Shown: in pieces, positions 45,027 through 52,919 of the stretch
Layout: every line of letters begins with the position of its first letter
Position numbering within the stretch: position 1 is the first letter of the stretch
Source: Nitrospira sp.
GTDB taxonomy: Bacteria > Nitrospirota > Nitrospiria > Nitrospirales > Nitrospiraceae
Assembly (NCBI GenBank): GCA_024760545.1
Contig: CP060501.1
Span: forward strand, 2,455,501-2,519,500
Length of the DNA: 64,000 nucleotides
Reading direction: 5' to 3'
Position numbers and translations under genes: made by a program
The notes under the pieces: model-generated
What the model saw: the letters and a program-made list of their open reading frames with translations, nothing else
Told to the model about the DNA's origin: nothing
The model's database searches: none

Positions 45027-45181
45027 GATCGCCTGCTCCTCGTAGTGGGGGGGAATCTGCATGTCCACTTGACAGTTACTTTACAATTCCGCCGAAGACG
45101 CCCCTTGGAAGGGCGCAAACGACATTCCGCAGATAAGGCTCGAAACGATGAAACCGCTTGACGCTAGCGTGGATTGTGCGG

Positions 45182-45268
45182 TGGTGCCGAAGCCGGGATT
45201 TGAACCCGGACACCCGTGAGGGCGCTAGACCCTGAATCTAGTGCGTCTGCCAGTTCCGCCACTTCGGC
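45182..45268 (-). tRNA. tRNA-Leu (anticodon CAG)
   Basis: An 87-nt type II tRNA with a long variable arm and encoded CCA (45182-45184). Acceptor GCCGAAG/CTTCGGC pairs fully; the anticodon stem CTAGA/TCTAG closes loop TTCAGGG with anticodon CAG; the T-arm has GGTTCAAATCC. A truncated 3' copy lies at 30792. Confidence 0.96.
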
Positions 45269-45272
45269 ATTA

Positions 45273-45396
45273 GGGATGTTGAAAAAGCCCGCCAGCTTCG
45301 TTCTCACGAACCTCAAAGGCTCAACGTACCGGCACAGAGTACGCTTCGCCTTTTCGCTCCGCTCGGGCCTTGCTGAACGTCCTTTTTGAACATCCC
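45273..45396. mobile_element. 124-bp inverted-repeat element (MITE-like)
   Basis: The element begins GGGATGTTGAAAAAG and ends CTTTTTGAACATCCC, terminal inverted repeats of 15 bp with one mismatch. The interior has no frame of note. Such short non-coding elements spread by a transposase in trans. No target duplication could be fixed. Confidence 0.6.
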
Positions 45397-45474
45397 TGGG
45401 AATGAATACAGCAAGGGGAGCCGGATTATCCTGAATTTTCATCGCTCGCGTCAAGCAACCGCCGTCGAGAGAGT

Positions 45475-46929
45475 TCACGGTGCGGCACGAGTAGCTGTCT
45501 GGGAAATGGCCCATGGACCCGTGCCCGTGATGTCGCGTGGATCGCCACTGACGATAATGCGTTCGTGAGCCAGACCGGCTGCAGCGAGCAGCGAGGAGAC
45601 TGCAATCCTCGGAGCCTCATCGACGATGAGGACATCGAAGCGCACCCGGCTGAACAAGGGGTCGCTCGCGACTCGAGCGGGAGTGGCCGCGACCAGTCTC
45701 CGGTTCTGAAGGAAGGCCTGACGGTTCGGGCTTGCTTCAGCAGCCAGCAACTCACGGACCTTTTTCGTTCCACCCAATTTCGTGATGTGCTCCTTCAGTT
45801 CGCCAAACTCGGCACGCGTTCCTCGAGGGACGGCCGCCTCCGGAACAAGCTGCTGAATGCGACCTTTCGCGACATCGAGTTCGTCGTTCAGTTGGTTCAT
45901 CTTGCTCTGATACAGCGCACGGTACTGCGTAAGTGATTCCGCATTCTTCCCCACCGCCTGCATGCCCAGTCGCTGTAACAGCGGCAGATTTTCGAATTCC
46001 TTGAGCATGGTCTCAACATCGGCCATTCTGACTTGCAGCTCCCTGAATTGTGTCACGAGGCGCCATTCCAAGGAGCGAACTTCGTCCAAATCTTTCTGCT
46101 TCGCTTCTTTCTGGGCCAGCAGAGGGGCCAGCTCTCGGAAGCGTTCGTATTTATGTTTCAGCGAGGCTTTATCGGCCTGTGACCTGGCATAGAACCGGTG
46201 CATCTGTGCTTCGAACCCCAATTCATGAAGATCGATGCCTCCGGTTCGCGAGGCAATCGGGAGTTCATATCGAGTCATCCACGTTCTGTAGTTGAGCCCG
46301 CCGGCGTTCATAGTCCGCGCGACCGTCCCTACAACCTCATCGCACTCGTCATGATCCGGACTGATCAAAAGTACGCGCTTATTGCCGCGAATCAGTTCCG
46401 TGGCCAATTTCCCGAGTTGTTGACGACGCAGTGACCGGTCATCCGACCACATTGCCGTGAAAATAGATGTGCGGGAAAGAAATGCTTCGGCGTCGATGTC
46501 TTGCATTTGCAGCAGGGCTGTCAACCGCTCGGTCGGCCCAAGGTGATACTGGTCGGGCTTCGCCAGGATTTCTTTCAGTCGGGCCGCCGATGTACTGACA
46601 AGACCGGCCTGATCCGGAACGAGGGTGGCGGAGGGGACTTCGCTTCCGAGGGCATCGATCAGCTGAACGAGAATGCGTTCGCCTGTTTGCCGGAGCACAA
46701 TTCCTTCCGTTGTTTCTGCTTCATCAGTCGGAACAACAGCCACCGGAAGATCGACACACAGCGTGACGTCAGACGGCACGACAAATTCGTACAGATGGAG
46801 CCCGCCGATCGTGTGCACCAGGCGGCCCTGAGACGCCACGAAAGGAGCATCACGCTCTGTTTCCGTGAGGTGGACCCGTTCGTGTTCAAGCTGGGTAGCC
46901 CACAATTCGATAAGTTCTCTTGCTGTCAT
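45475..46929 (-). CDS. helicase-like protein lacking the ATP-binding loop
   Basis: A 484-residue protein resembling the first half of superfamily 1 (Upf1/RecD-like) helicases. Motif Ia-like NKRVLLISPDHDECDEVV, motif II LIVDEAPRIA and motif III IVSGDPRDI are recognisable, but where Walker A (GxxGxGKT) should be there is AMWSDDRSLRRQQLG, and motifs IV-VI are absent as the protein stops soon after motif III. A long central coiled-coil (about 260-380) separates the parts. AAAGGGAG precedes ATG 46929. It is unlikely to hydrolyse ATP; a structural or regulatory role, or a pseudo-enzyme, is more likely. Confidence 0.65.
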   Translation of the reverse strand: MTARELIELWATQLEHERVHLTETERDAPFVASQGRLVHTIGGLHLYEFVVPSDVTLCVDLPVAVVPTDEAETTEGIVLRQTGERILVQLIDALGSEVPSATLVPDQAGLVSTSAARLKEILAKPDQYHLGPTERLTALLQMQDIDAEAFLSRTSIFTAMWSDDRSLRRQQLGKLATELIRGNKRVLLISPDHDECDEVVGTVARTMNAGGLNYRTWMTRYELPIASRTGGIDLHELGFEAQMHRFYARSQADKASLKHKYERFRELAPLLAQKEAKQKDLDEVRSLEWRLVTQFRELQVRMADVETMLKEFENLPLLQRLGMQAVGKNAESLTQYRALYQSKMNQLNDELDVAKGRIQQLVPEAAVPRGTRAEFGELKEHITKLGGTKKVRELLAAEASPNRQAFLQNRRLVAATPARVASDPLFSRVRFDVLIVDEAPRIAVSSLLAAAGLAHERIIVSGDPRDITGTGPWAISQTATRAAP

Positions 46930-47148
46930 GACGACTCCCTTTACCGGCATATTCAACATAAGGGACCGTCATGATAAATGTCCGGCGGGAGAGCTGTCTA
47001 CCGCCAGAGACTCGAGGTTGCCCTTGTCTTCACGACCAAAACACGTCTAAAATGAACCCCTTTCTATGGGCTGGCAGGAGGAAACAGGCCGTTCCGCGAT
47101 GCGAGAAGAGAACTGGCTGGTTTCCCACATCGGGCTGAGGAGGAATTT

Positions 47149-47418
47149 GTGAAGGGGTTGCGGTTCGAGCGGATCGGCAAGGGGCGGTATTACAATGTCG
47201 TCTTTCACATCGGCAGCACCTACGTGCCCGTGAGTGACGATACTGTGGAAGAACTCAAGGGGCAGAGCCTGTTGCCGGCCGAACGATTTCTGGATCTCCT
47301 CATCGACCGTGTTGGGTATTCGTCCTACTTGAAGGATCAGATCCGAAATGAATTGAAAGCGACGGGCGATCCGGTTACACAGATCACCGTGCTGCAAGGC
47401 GCCATCCGAGAGTTGTAG
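47149..47418 (+). CDS. small conserved-looking hypothetical protein
   Basis: An 89-residue protein starting at GTG 47149, with GAGGAGGAA just upstream. It has a beta-rich first part (RFERIGKGRYYNVVFHIGSTYVP) and helical second part (FLDLLIDRVGYSSYLKDQIRNEL). No family is recognised. It lies between two minus-strand genes. Confidence 0.65.
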   Translation: MKGLRFERIGKGRYYNVVFHIGSTYVPVSDDTVEELKGQSLLPAERFLDLLIDRVGYSSYLKDQIRNELKATGDPVTQITVLQGAIREL

Positions 47419-47574
47419 ATCTCCTCCCTCGTGAAACGCATCTCCTAGAATTCCTGCTCACGCTTCCAACCCTAATGGGACCAATCGAGTGGGGCCTGAC
47501 TGCGCGCGTCGAGCGACCACTGCTTCACCGTGGGGACTCTGCGAGCAAAGGACCTGCCCGATTGGCCCCAATCT

Positions 47575-48606
47575 TCAATCTCCCACCTGGCCTTCCTGGA
47601 ACAGCTGATTCATGATCTGATTCCGCTTTTCCGGATCGCGATAGAACTTCAACGCCTTGGTATAGTTCTCCATCGCGCTCTGGCGTTTGCCGCGGAGCGC
47701 GTAGATCTCGGCGATCCCATGATAGGCTCGCGCATCCTCTTCATTGCACTTGAGCGCCCGGCTAAAAATGTCCGCGGCTTCTTGAAGTCGTTGCTTGCCT
47801 AACGCGAGCCACCCGAGAGCGGAATGGGCGGCGCCAAAATCCGGATCGGCATTGAGCGCATCTTGGTAGCTCTTCTGCGCCAAGTCCAGGCGCCCGCGCG
47901 TTTCGTAGAGTCCGCCCAGCGCAAAGTGCACTTCGGCATCCTGTGGGTTCAATTTCAGGGCGGTCTTGTACGATTGTACCGCCGGCTCCACCTTCCCCTG
48001 TTCTGCCAGCGCACAGGCGAGGTTCGAATGCGCCGCGGAATCGTTCGGGTTGAGCTTGATAACCTCACGGTATTCTTTGATCGCCATTTCCAACCGGCCT
48101 TGATCTTGATACGCGACACCCAGATTCATCCGGGCCGGAGCAAAGTCCGGAGCGAGACGGATGGCTTCGCGGTACTCCTTGATCGCCATTTCAAGATGAC
48201 CGGCGCGTTCGTGAATCTGTGCGAGAAAGTAATGAGGAGACGCCGATTGCGGAAGCAACCGCGCGGCTTCCATGTATGGTTGCATAGACTGTTCGGATTG
48301 GCCGGACTGCGCGAGAAACAGGCCGGTGATCAAATGGGCGTGGCCGCAGCTCACATGCCTGGCGAGCAGATCGTTCACCCAACTCCCCACGGTTGTGATG
48401 TCCTGCGGGGCTTCAAGGCAGAGCGCATGGGTTTTCCAGGCGTCGGCAAACCGACCCTGCACGAGATACACGACATTTCGCGCAAAGAGAGGACGTGGGT
48501 CCTTCGCTCCCTCGGAGTCCCGGCTCCAGGCCAACGACTCGGCAAATAGGGTGTCCCATGCGCCGGCGATCATGGCCGCCTCACAGTTCTGCTGGTGAGT
48601 ACCCAT
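47575..48606 (-). CDS. TPR-repeat protein
   Basis: A 343-residue protein with about six tetratricopeptide repeats from residue 120 onward (for example ASPHYFLAQIHERAGHLEMAIKEY, APARMNLGVAYQDQGRLEMAIKEY, SAAHSNLACALAEQGKVEPAVQSY, AEVHFALGGLYETRGRLDLAQKSY). TPRs form scaffolds for protein partners. The first 100 residues have no known fold. No signal peptide, so cytoplasmic. It starts eight bases after the thyX stop and is likely co-transcribed with it. Confidence 0.9.
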   Translation of the reverse strand: MGTHQQNCEAAMIAGAWDTLFAESLAWSRDSEGAKDPRPLFARNVVYLVQGRFADAWKTHALCLEAPQDITTVGSWVNDLLARHVSCGHAHLITGLFLAQSGQSEQSMQPYMEAARLLPQSASPHYFLAQIHERAGHLEMAIKEYREAIRLAPDFAPARMNLGVAYQDQGRLEMAIKEYREVIKLNPNDSAAHSNLACALAEQGKVEPAVQSYKTALKLNPQDAEVHFALGGLYETRGRLDLAQKSYQDALNADPDFGAAHSALGWLALGKQRLQEAADIFSRALKCNEEDARAYHGIAEIYALRGKRQSAMENYTKALKFYRDPEKRNQIMNQLFQEGQVGD

Positions 48607-48613
48607 AGGGTTC

Positions 48614-50101
48614 TTATCGAGTCAGTGTGTCTTCGATATCGGGCGATGTCGCGCGAATCTGTTCACCGAGGAAGGGGAATCGTTGGGTGAGCTGTTGTTT
48701 CATCTGCCACGCGACCGTCCGGTACGACCAGTGGCCTTTGACGCCGGATCGTAGCTTGCTGATGTATTCGGCTTCAGCATAGTCCATTTTGAACAAGCAA
48801 CGCACTTTGAAGCCGAACGGAATCGCGTAGAGCGACGCTTCTTGATCCTTTTTCCTGAGTAACTCGATGTCGTGACGCACGGCATCCATCGCTTGCCGGT
48901 ACTCCAGATCCAACCCCGCTTCGACAAGCGGCGGCGGAACATCGTAGCCATGGACGGTCGTGAAGTTCTGTTGCACTTGCTGGCAGCGGCGGTGGCGATG
49001 CATATCCCGCCACGCCCCGAGGTCCATCAGGATATCGAATGTGAATGCGTAACCGCTGCGAAACTCCTTGATGAGTTCATCGTAGGGGCCGCGCTGTTTG
49101 GTTGCGACCTCGATGGTCGCTTGCTTCTGTCGATCCGGCCATTCTTTGACGACTTCGAGTATTTTCCGGTACGGGGCTTGCGCGACCCGGTAGAGAAGCG
49201 TCGTGACGAGCTCGTCGAGAGGATGGTGTGGTTCGATCAAATCGACCGGTTCGACCGGACCCCAAGCATCCGGTTGGTCAAGGCCCGTTGGGCGCAACGC
49301 TTCACGAGCATGGCGGGCCAACTCCGAATACACCGATTCCTGGTACTGGCTGGCCTTGGCATGTCGCGCCAGTGTGGGCGCCAATGGGGCAGCTTGACCG
49401 GGCGATTGGCCGGATAATTCGCCCCACAGATTCACCGGCGGACGGTGACAGGCCTCTCTCAAATCTTCAGCGATTGCCCGCAATTCCGGAAGCTGAGAAG
49501 ACAACAATCGTGTGATCTGCTTTTCCAACGTCCGGATGCTCACGACCTGACCGACGTTGGTCTTTGCGGCAAGGGGAAGCAGATACCGCGTCACATCGAA
49601 CGCTCTGGCTGCTATGGTCCGCTCGTAGTCGGCAGGCTTCATCGACTCAGGGCGTGGCTCCCGTTCAGCCAGGAATCGCGTCAGCGGATCATGGAGCAAA
49701 CGATAGACCTCGGAGAGGCTTCGAAGAATCCCCTCGTACACGGCTTCCGTTTCGCTGCCTCGAATCTGATCGGGCACAAACCATCGATTGGACGAAAAAT
49801 TCTGATACCGGCTGGATTTCGCTTGACCATCCCACAGCGGTTCATCTTCCAACCGAATGGCGGCGAGTTCCGAAATGTCTTCAAAGCAAATGGTCACATG
49901 ACCCAGGTCGGCAATGGAGGCGTGCCCGTAATCGAAGTAAAACTGTTCCCAGAATTTTTCGGACGAGTGGCCATGGACCCACTTGATGCTATTTTCTATT
50001 GAATCGGGGGAGCGACTGTATCGGGCGAGCGCATAGGCAGACGGTTCCGGCGGCATCGGGGCGATGGCAACTACCCGGCGACTGGTTCGGTCTTGGCTCA
50101 T
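48614..50101 (-). CDS. thyX: long-type FAD-dependent thymidylate synthase (ThyX) with two ThyX-like halves
   Basis: ThyX makes dTMP from dUMP using methylene-tetrahydrofolate and FAD. This 495-residue protein is about twice the usual length and has two ThyX-like halves, as in the long ThyX of Chlamydia. The first half has SIADLGHVTICFEDIS and QAKSSRYQNF; the second has FRSGYAFTFDILMDLGAWRDMHRHRRCQQVQQ. The canonical RHRxxS motif appears as RHRRCQQ, with Cys and Gln in place of Ser, so nucleotide and folate contacts differ. No thyA is seen in the window. The start at 50101 gives the natural N-terminus. Confidence 0.85.
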   Translation of the reverse strand: MSQDRTSRRVVAIAPMPPEPSAYALARYSRSPDSIENSIKWVHGHSSEKFWEQFYFDYGHASIADLGHVTICFEDISELAAIRLEDEPLWDGQAKSSRYQNFSSNRWFVPDQIRGSETEAVYEGILRSLSEVYRLLHDPLTRFLAEREPRPESMKPADYERTIAARAFDVTRYLLPLAAKTNVGQVVSIRTLEKQITRLLSSQLPELRAIAEDLREACHRPPVNLWGELSGQSPGQAAPLAPTLARHAKASQYQESVYSELARHAREALRPTGLDQPDAWGPVEPVDLIEPHHPLDELVTTLLYRVAQAPYRKILEVVKEWPDRQKQATIEVATKQRGPYDELIKEFRSGYAFTFDILMDLGAWRDMHRHRRCQQVQQNFTTVHGYDVPPPLVEAGLDLEYRQAMDAVRHDIELLRKKDQEASLYAIPFGFKVRCLFKMDYAEAEYISKLRSGVKGHWSYRTVAWQMKQQLTQRFPFLGEQIRATSPDIEDTLTR

Positions 50102-50306
50102 ACGTCTGTTCTACGACGAGAACGCATCCACATGCTGCATTTTATGTAAGCCGCGCACTATACCGCTCGATTCAGAGTCGTGCAAGCTCGCTCCGTTGAC
50201 TTGCCACAGAAAGCGCCGTTATAGTCCGCCGAGACCGGCACAACACGAGTTGTTGTACACGATTCTTCATGGTGAGTACCCACACGTTTTATCTCATCCA
50301 AAGCCC

Positions 50307-51569
50307 ATGATCAAAGGCATCAAAGGCGTCAAGGATCTGTTGCCGGAGGACACACCCCGTTGGCGTCTCATCGAAGAGACCGCCAGACGATGGGCGGACC
50401 GGTATGGGTTTCATGAAATCCGCATTCCGATCTTTGAGGTCACGACCCTATTCGCAAGAAGCATCGGGGCATCGACGGACATCGTTGAGAAAGAAATGTA
50501 CACCTTCCAGGATCGCGACGGCACATCGCTGACTCTGCGTCCTGAAGGGACTGCCGGAACTGTTCGCGCCTATATCGAGCACAACCGCGCGGCAGTTCCA
50601 GTCCCCCAGAAGTACTTCTACTTCGGGCCGATGTTTCGGCACGAAAGGCCTCAAGCAGGGCGCCTCCGCCAATTTCATCAGTTCGGCGTGGAGTCCCTGG
50701 GGATGGCCGATCCGCGCGCTGATGTGGAGGTCATTTCCCTTCTGTGGCGAATTCTCTGCGAACTTGGTCTCCCTAGTCTGACGCTGGAGATCAACAACCT
50801 CGGTTATGCCAGCGATCGAGATGTGTATCGGCCCCACCTCGTTGAGTACCTCAAACAACATGAATCCGGTCTCTGTGCAAATTGCCGACACCGTATTGAG
50901 GCCAATCCGCTCCGGGTTCTCGATTGCAAAGTTCCCGAGTGCCGCGCAATAACGGAGACGGCTCCCCGGCTGGCCGACTCGCTTTCAGAAGCGGCCCGTT
51001 CTTACTTCTCCCAGGTCTTGGCCGGCCTCGATGTCACGAAGATCCCTTATTCCTTGAACCATCGGCTCGTTCGTGGGCTTGATTACTATAACCTCACGAC
51101 GTTCGAGGTCACCGCAACAAATCTTGGTGCGCAAAACGCCGTAGGGGCGGGCGGGCGCTACGACGGCCTCGTTGAGACTCTCGGAGGGCCTCGCACACCA
51201 GCAGTGGGTTTCGCTCTCGGTCTCGAACGGATGGCGATGTTGTTGCCTGAATCTGCACTGAATGCTCTTCCGGAGCGCGTGGTTGTGTATGTCGCGGGGT
51301 TCGGTGCTCTCGGAGCTGTAGCCGGTCTCTCAACCCTCGAAGAACTGCGTCATTCCGGAATCCAAGCGGTCTCGGACTTCCGGGCTTCGACGTTGAAGGC
51401 TCACTTGCGCCAAGCTGATCGTCTCGGCTGCCGATTTGCGCTCATTCTCGGAGATGAAGAAGCGACCAAAGGAACTGCCCTCTTGCGTAACATGGTCACG
51501 AAGACACAGCATGAACTCGGTATTTCAACTCTCTCCCGTGAAATTCACCCCTTTGTCCTCGGCTCGTAA
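50307..51569 (+). CDS. hisS: histidyl-tRNA synthetase
   Basis: A 420-residue class II aminoacyl-tRNA synthetase that charges tRNA-His. Motif 1 lies near residue 70, motif 2 in YFYFGPMFRHERPQAGRLRQFHQFG, motif 3 in GFALGLERMAML, and the His-specific signatures LVRGLDYYNLTTFE and GAGGRYDGL are present. The C-terminal anticodon-binding domain follows. ATG 50307 gives the standard start (MIKGIKGVKDLLP); the frame extends far upstream into thyX. No strong ribosome site is visible. A hairpin terminator follows. Confidence 0.96.
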   Translation: MIKGIKGVKDLLPEDTPRWRLIEETARRWADRYGFHEIRIPIFEVTTLFARSIGASTDIVEKEMYTFQDRDGTSLTLRPEGTAGTVRAYIEHNRAAVPVPQKYFYFGPMFRHERPQAGRLRQFHQFGVESLGMADPRADVEVISLLWRILCELGLPSLTLEINNLGYASDRDVYRPHLVEYLKQHESGLCANCRHRIEANPLRVLDCKVPECRAITETAPRLADSLSEAARSYFSQVLAGLDVTKIPYSLNHRLVRGLDYYNLTTFEVTATNLGAQNAVGAGGRYDGLVETLGGPRTPAVGFALGLERMAMLLPESALNALPERVVVYVAGFGALGAVAGLSTLEELRHSGIQAVSDFRASTLKAHLRQADRLGCRFALILGDEEATKGTALLRNMVTKTQHELGISTLSREIHPFVLGS

Positions 51570-51575
51570 CGGTCG

Positions 51576-51605
51576 GTTTTTCAGGTTGACTTTCTCCTGA
51601 AAAAC
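51576..51605 (+). terminator. hairpin after hisS
   Basis: GTTTTTCAGG (51576-51585) pairs with CCTGAAAAAC (51596-51605), loop of 10, followed by TCTTAGTCTCTG. Probable terminator. Confidence 0.7.
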
Positions 51606-51677
51606 TCTTAGTCTCTGCCCATCTACAAATTCTGTAACCTACTGAATATTTAATATAAATTCCTGTGGATTCACACG

Positions 51678-51995
51678 GTGAAGCGTAAAATTGGTTTCCT
51701 CTTGGCCTTGCCTCCGTCGGACGAAAGTGCCACGACAGTCACTCGACTTGCCCAGGCAGCTGTCGAGGCTGGTCACGACGTCTACCTCTACCTCATCGAT
51801 GAAGGCGTGAAGAACATGCACGCCCAACCATACCGAGACTTGGCATACTCCGGCGCCCGTGTTTTTGTGTGTGCGTATGGCTGCCGCCAACATGACGTAT
51901 CTACCGACGCTCTGGACCCCAAGATGTCTCTCTGCGGCCTCGTTGTTCTTTCCGGGATCATTGACACCTGTACACCATTCCTCTCATTCACCTGA
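51678..51995 (+). CDS. DsrE/TusD-like sulfur-relay protein
   Basis: A 105-residue DsrE-family protein with a Rossmann-like core (KIGFLLALPPSDESATTVTRLAQAAVEAGHDVYLYLIDEGV by key strings) and a conserved active-site Cys in RVFVCAYGCRQ, the persulfide carrier in TusD/DsrE. It starts at GTG 51678. With the next two genes it forms a DsrE-DsrF-DsrH (TusDCB) order. In this setting the complex passes sulfur for tRNA thiolation or in dissimilatory sulfur metabolism. No dsrAB is nearby, which favours the relay to tRNA or another acceptor. Confidence 0.8.
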   Translation: MKRKIGFLLALPPSDESATTVTRLAQAAVEAGHDVYLYLIDEGVKNMHAQPYRDLAYSGARVFVCAYGCRQHDVSTDALDPKMSLCGLVVLSGIIDTCTPFLSFT

Positions 51996-52011
51996 GAGCA
52001 TCGAATCTCCT

Positions 52012-52353
52012 GTGGCCAAGAACATCGCTGTCGTCATTCAAGAAGATCCGCGCAAAACTCATAGGCCCGTGGAGGCGTTGCGAATTGCCCTTGGCCTTGC
52101 ATCGGGATCTCATACGACGTCGGTCGTGCTCCTTCATGAATCTATTCGTCTCCTGACCGAACCCATGGATGATATTATCGATGTCGATCTTCTCGAAACG
52201 TATCTTCCCTCGATCCAACACCTGAATCTTCCCTTTATTCTGAACGACACAGTCGATCGATCACCACTCTGCCGTCATTTCCATATCCGCTATGAAACAG
52301 ACGAAGCTATCAGTGCGCTTCTCCGATCTATGGATTGCGCGCTAGTTTTTTGA
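52012..52353 (+). CDS. DsrF/TusC-like protein
   Basis: A 113-residue DsrE/F-like protein starting at GTG 52012 (VAKNIAVVIQEDPRKTHRPVEALRIALG). A longer frame from 51859 overlaps the previous gene and is not needed. The fold pattern (strand, helix, VVLLHESIRLL strand) matches DsrF. Cys residues are present (RSPLCRHFHI), though not at the DsrE active-site position; DsrF subunits usually lack the catalytic one. Confidence 0.75.
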   Translation: MAKNIAVVIQEDPRKTHRPVEALRIALGLASGSHTTSVVLLHESIRLLTEPMDDIIDVDLLETYLPSIQHLNLPFILNDTVDRSPLCRHFHIRYETDEAISALLRSMDCALVF

Positions 52354-52366
52354 GTGAGGTATTCTC

Positions 52367-52588
52367 ATGTCATCTGTCGTGTATGTGGTTCGTTCATCCC
52401 TCCACACGATTTCACAGTCACTCTGTCCTGAACAAGGTTCTGTCCTGATGATTTCCCTCAAGGACTCCCTTCTTCCGGGAACGGTGATCAGCACCAGCAA
52501 GGAATTCCCTTTAGAAGATGGGGAGCAATTGTCGTACGAGCAACTGATGGCTGTGTTGGTGAAAAGTGAGAAGGTTGTGACTCTATGA
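52367..52588 (+). CDS. DsrH/TusB-like protein
   Basis: A 73-residue protein at the third position, with Rossmann-like small-subunit pattern (VVYVVRSSLHTISQSLCPEQGSVLMISLKDSLL by key strings). GAGG precedes the ATG. Small size and order point to DsrH/TusB. Similarity is low so the assignment rests partly on context. Confidence 0.6.
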   Translation: MSSVVYVVRSSLHTISQSLCPEQGSVLMISLKDSLLPGTVISTSKEFPLEDGEQLSYEQLMAVLVKSEKVVTL

Positions 52589-52919
52589 CTCCGAAGTTTA
52601 GTAATAAAGAAAATTAGGAGTCGTCGGAATAGTAGTAACGGAGTGAATAAAGAGGATAAGAGGTAGTCGATTGATTTTGTTACGTGAACTCTGATGCGGA
52701 AGAATGGATAAGGGTGGGGATACACTCTGTATGGAAGCGTTGAAAGGTGTGAAGAGCCTGTGAGGGCCGGAATGAGCGTCGCGTGGGGCGGACTCCCTGA
52801 CTCGACAGGTGAGGGTGCAACATGATATGCAGCATGCCTTCTTTCAGCGAAATTGAATCAATAGACGGATAGTTATCCACAGGTGTGAATAAGCCTGTGT
52901 ATAGAAATTTGAGTCACTT
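52589..52919 (+). promoter_or_regulatory. oriC: dnaA upstream region, possible replication origin
   Basis: A 331-bp non-coding stretch. TTATCCACA (52873-52881) and TGTGAATAA (52884-52892, reverse TTATTCACA) form an inverted pair of DnaA boxes two bases apart; a weaker TGTGTATAG lies at 52896 and AATGGATAA at 52703. An AT-rich segment lies at 52590-52690. This suits either an origin or dnaA autoregulation. The cluster dnaA-dnaN-gyrB-gyrA supports an origin here or close by. Strand bias could not be computed. Confidence 0.55.

Noticed and set aside
45164-45514. Minus-strand 116-codon frame through the tRNA-Leu gene
   Set aside because: It runs through the tRNA and the inverted-repeat element; no ribosome site; explained by these RNA and repeat features.
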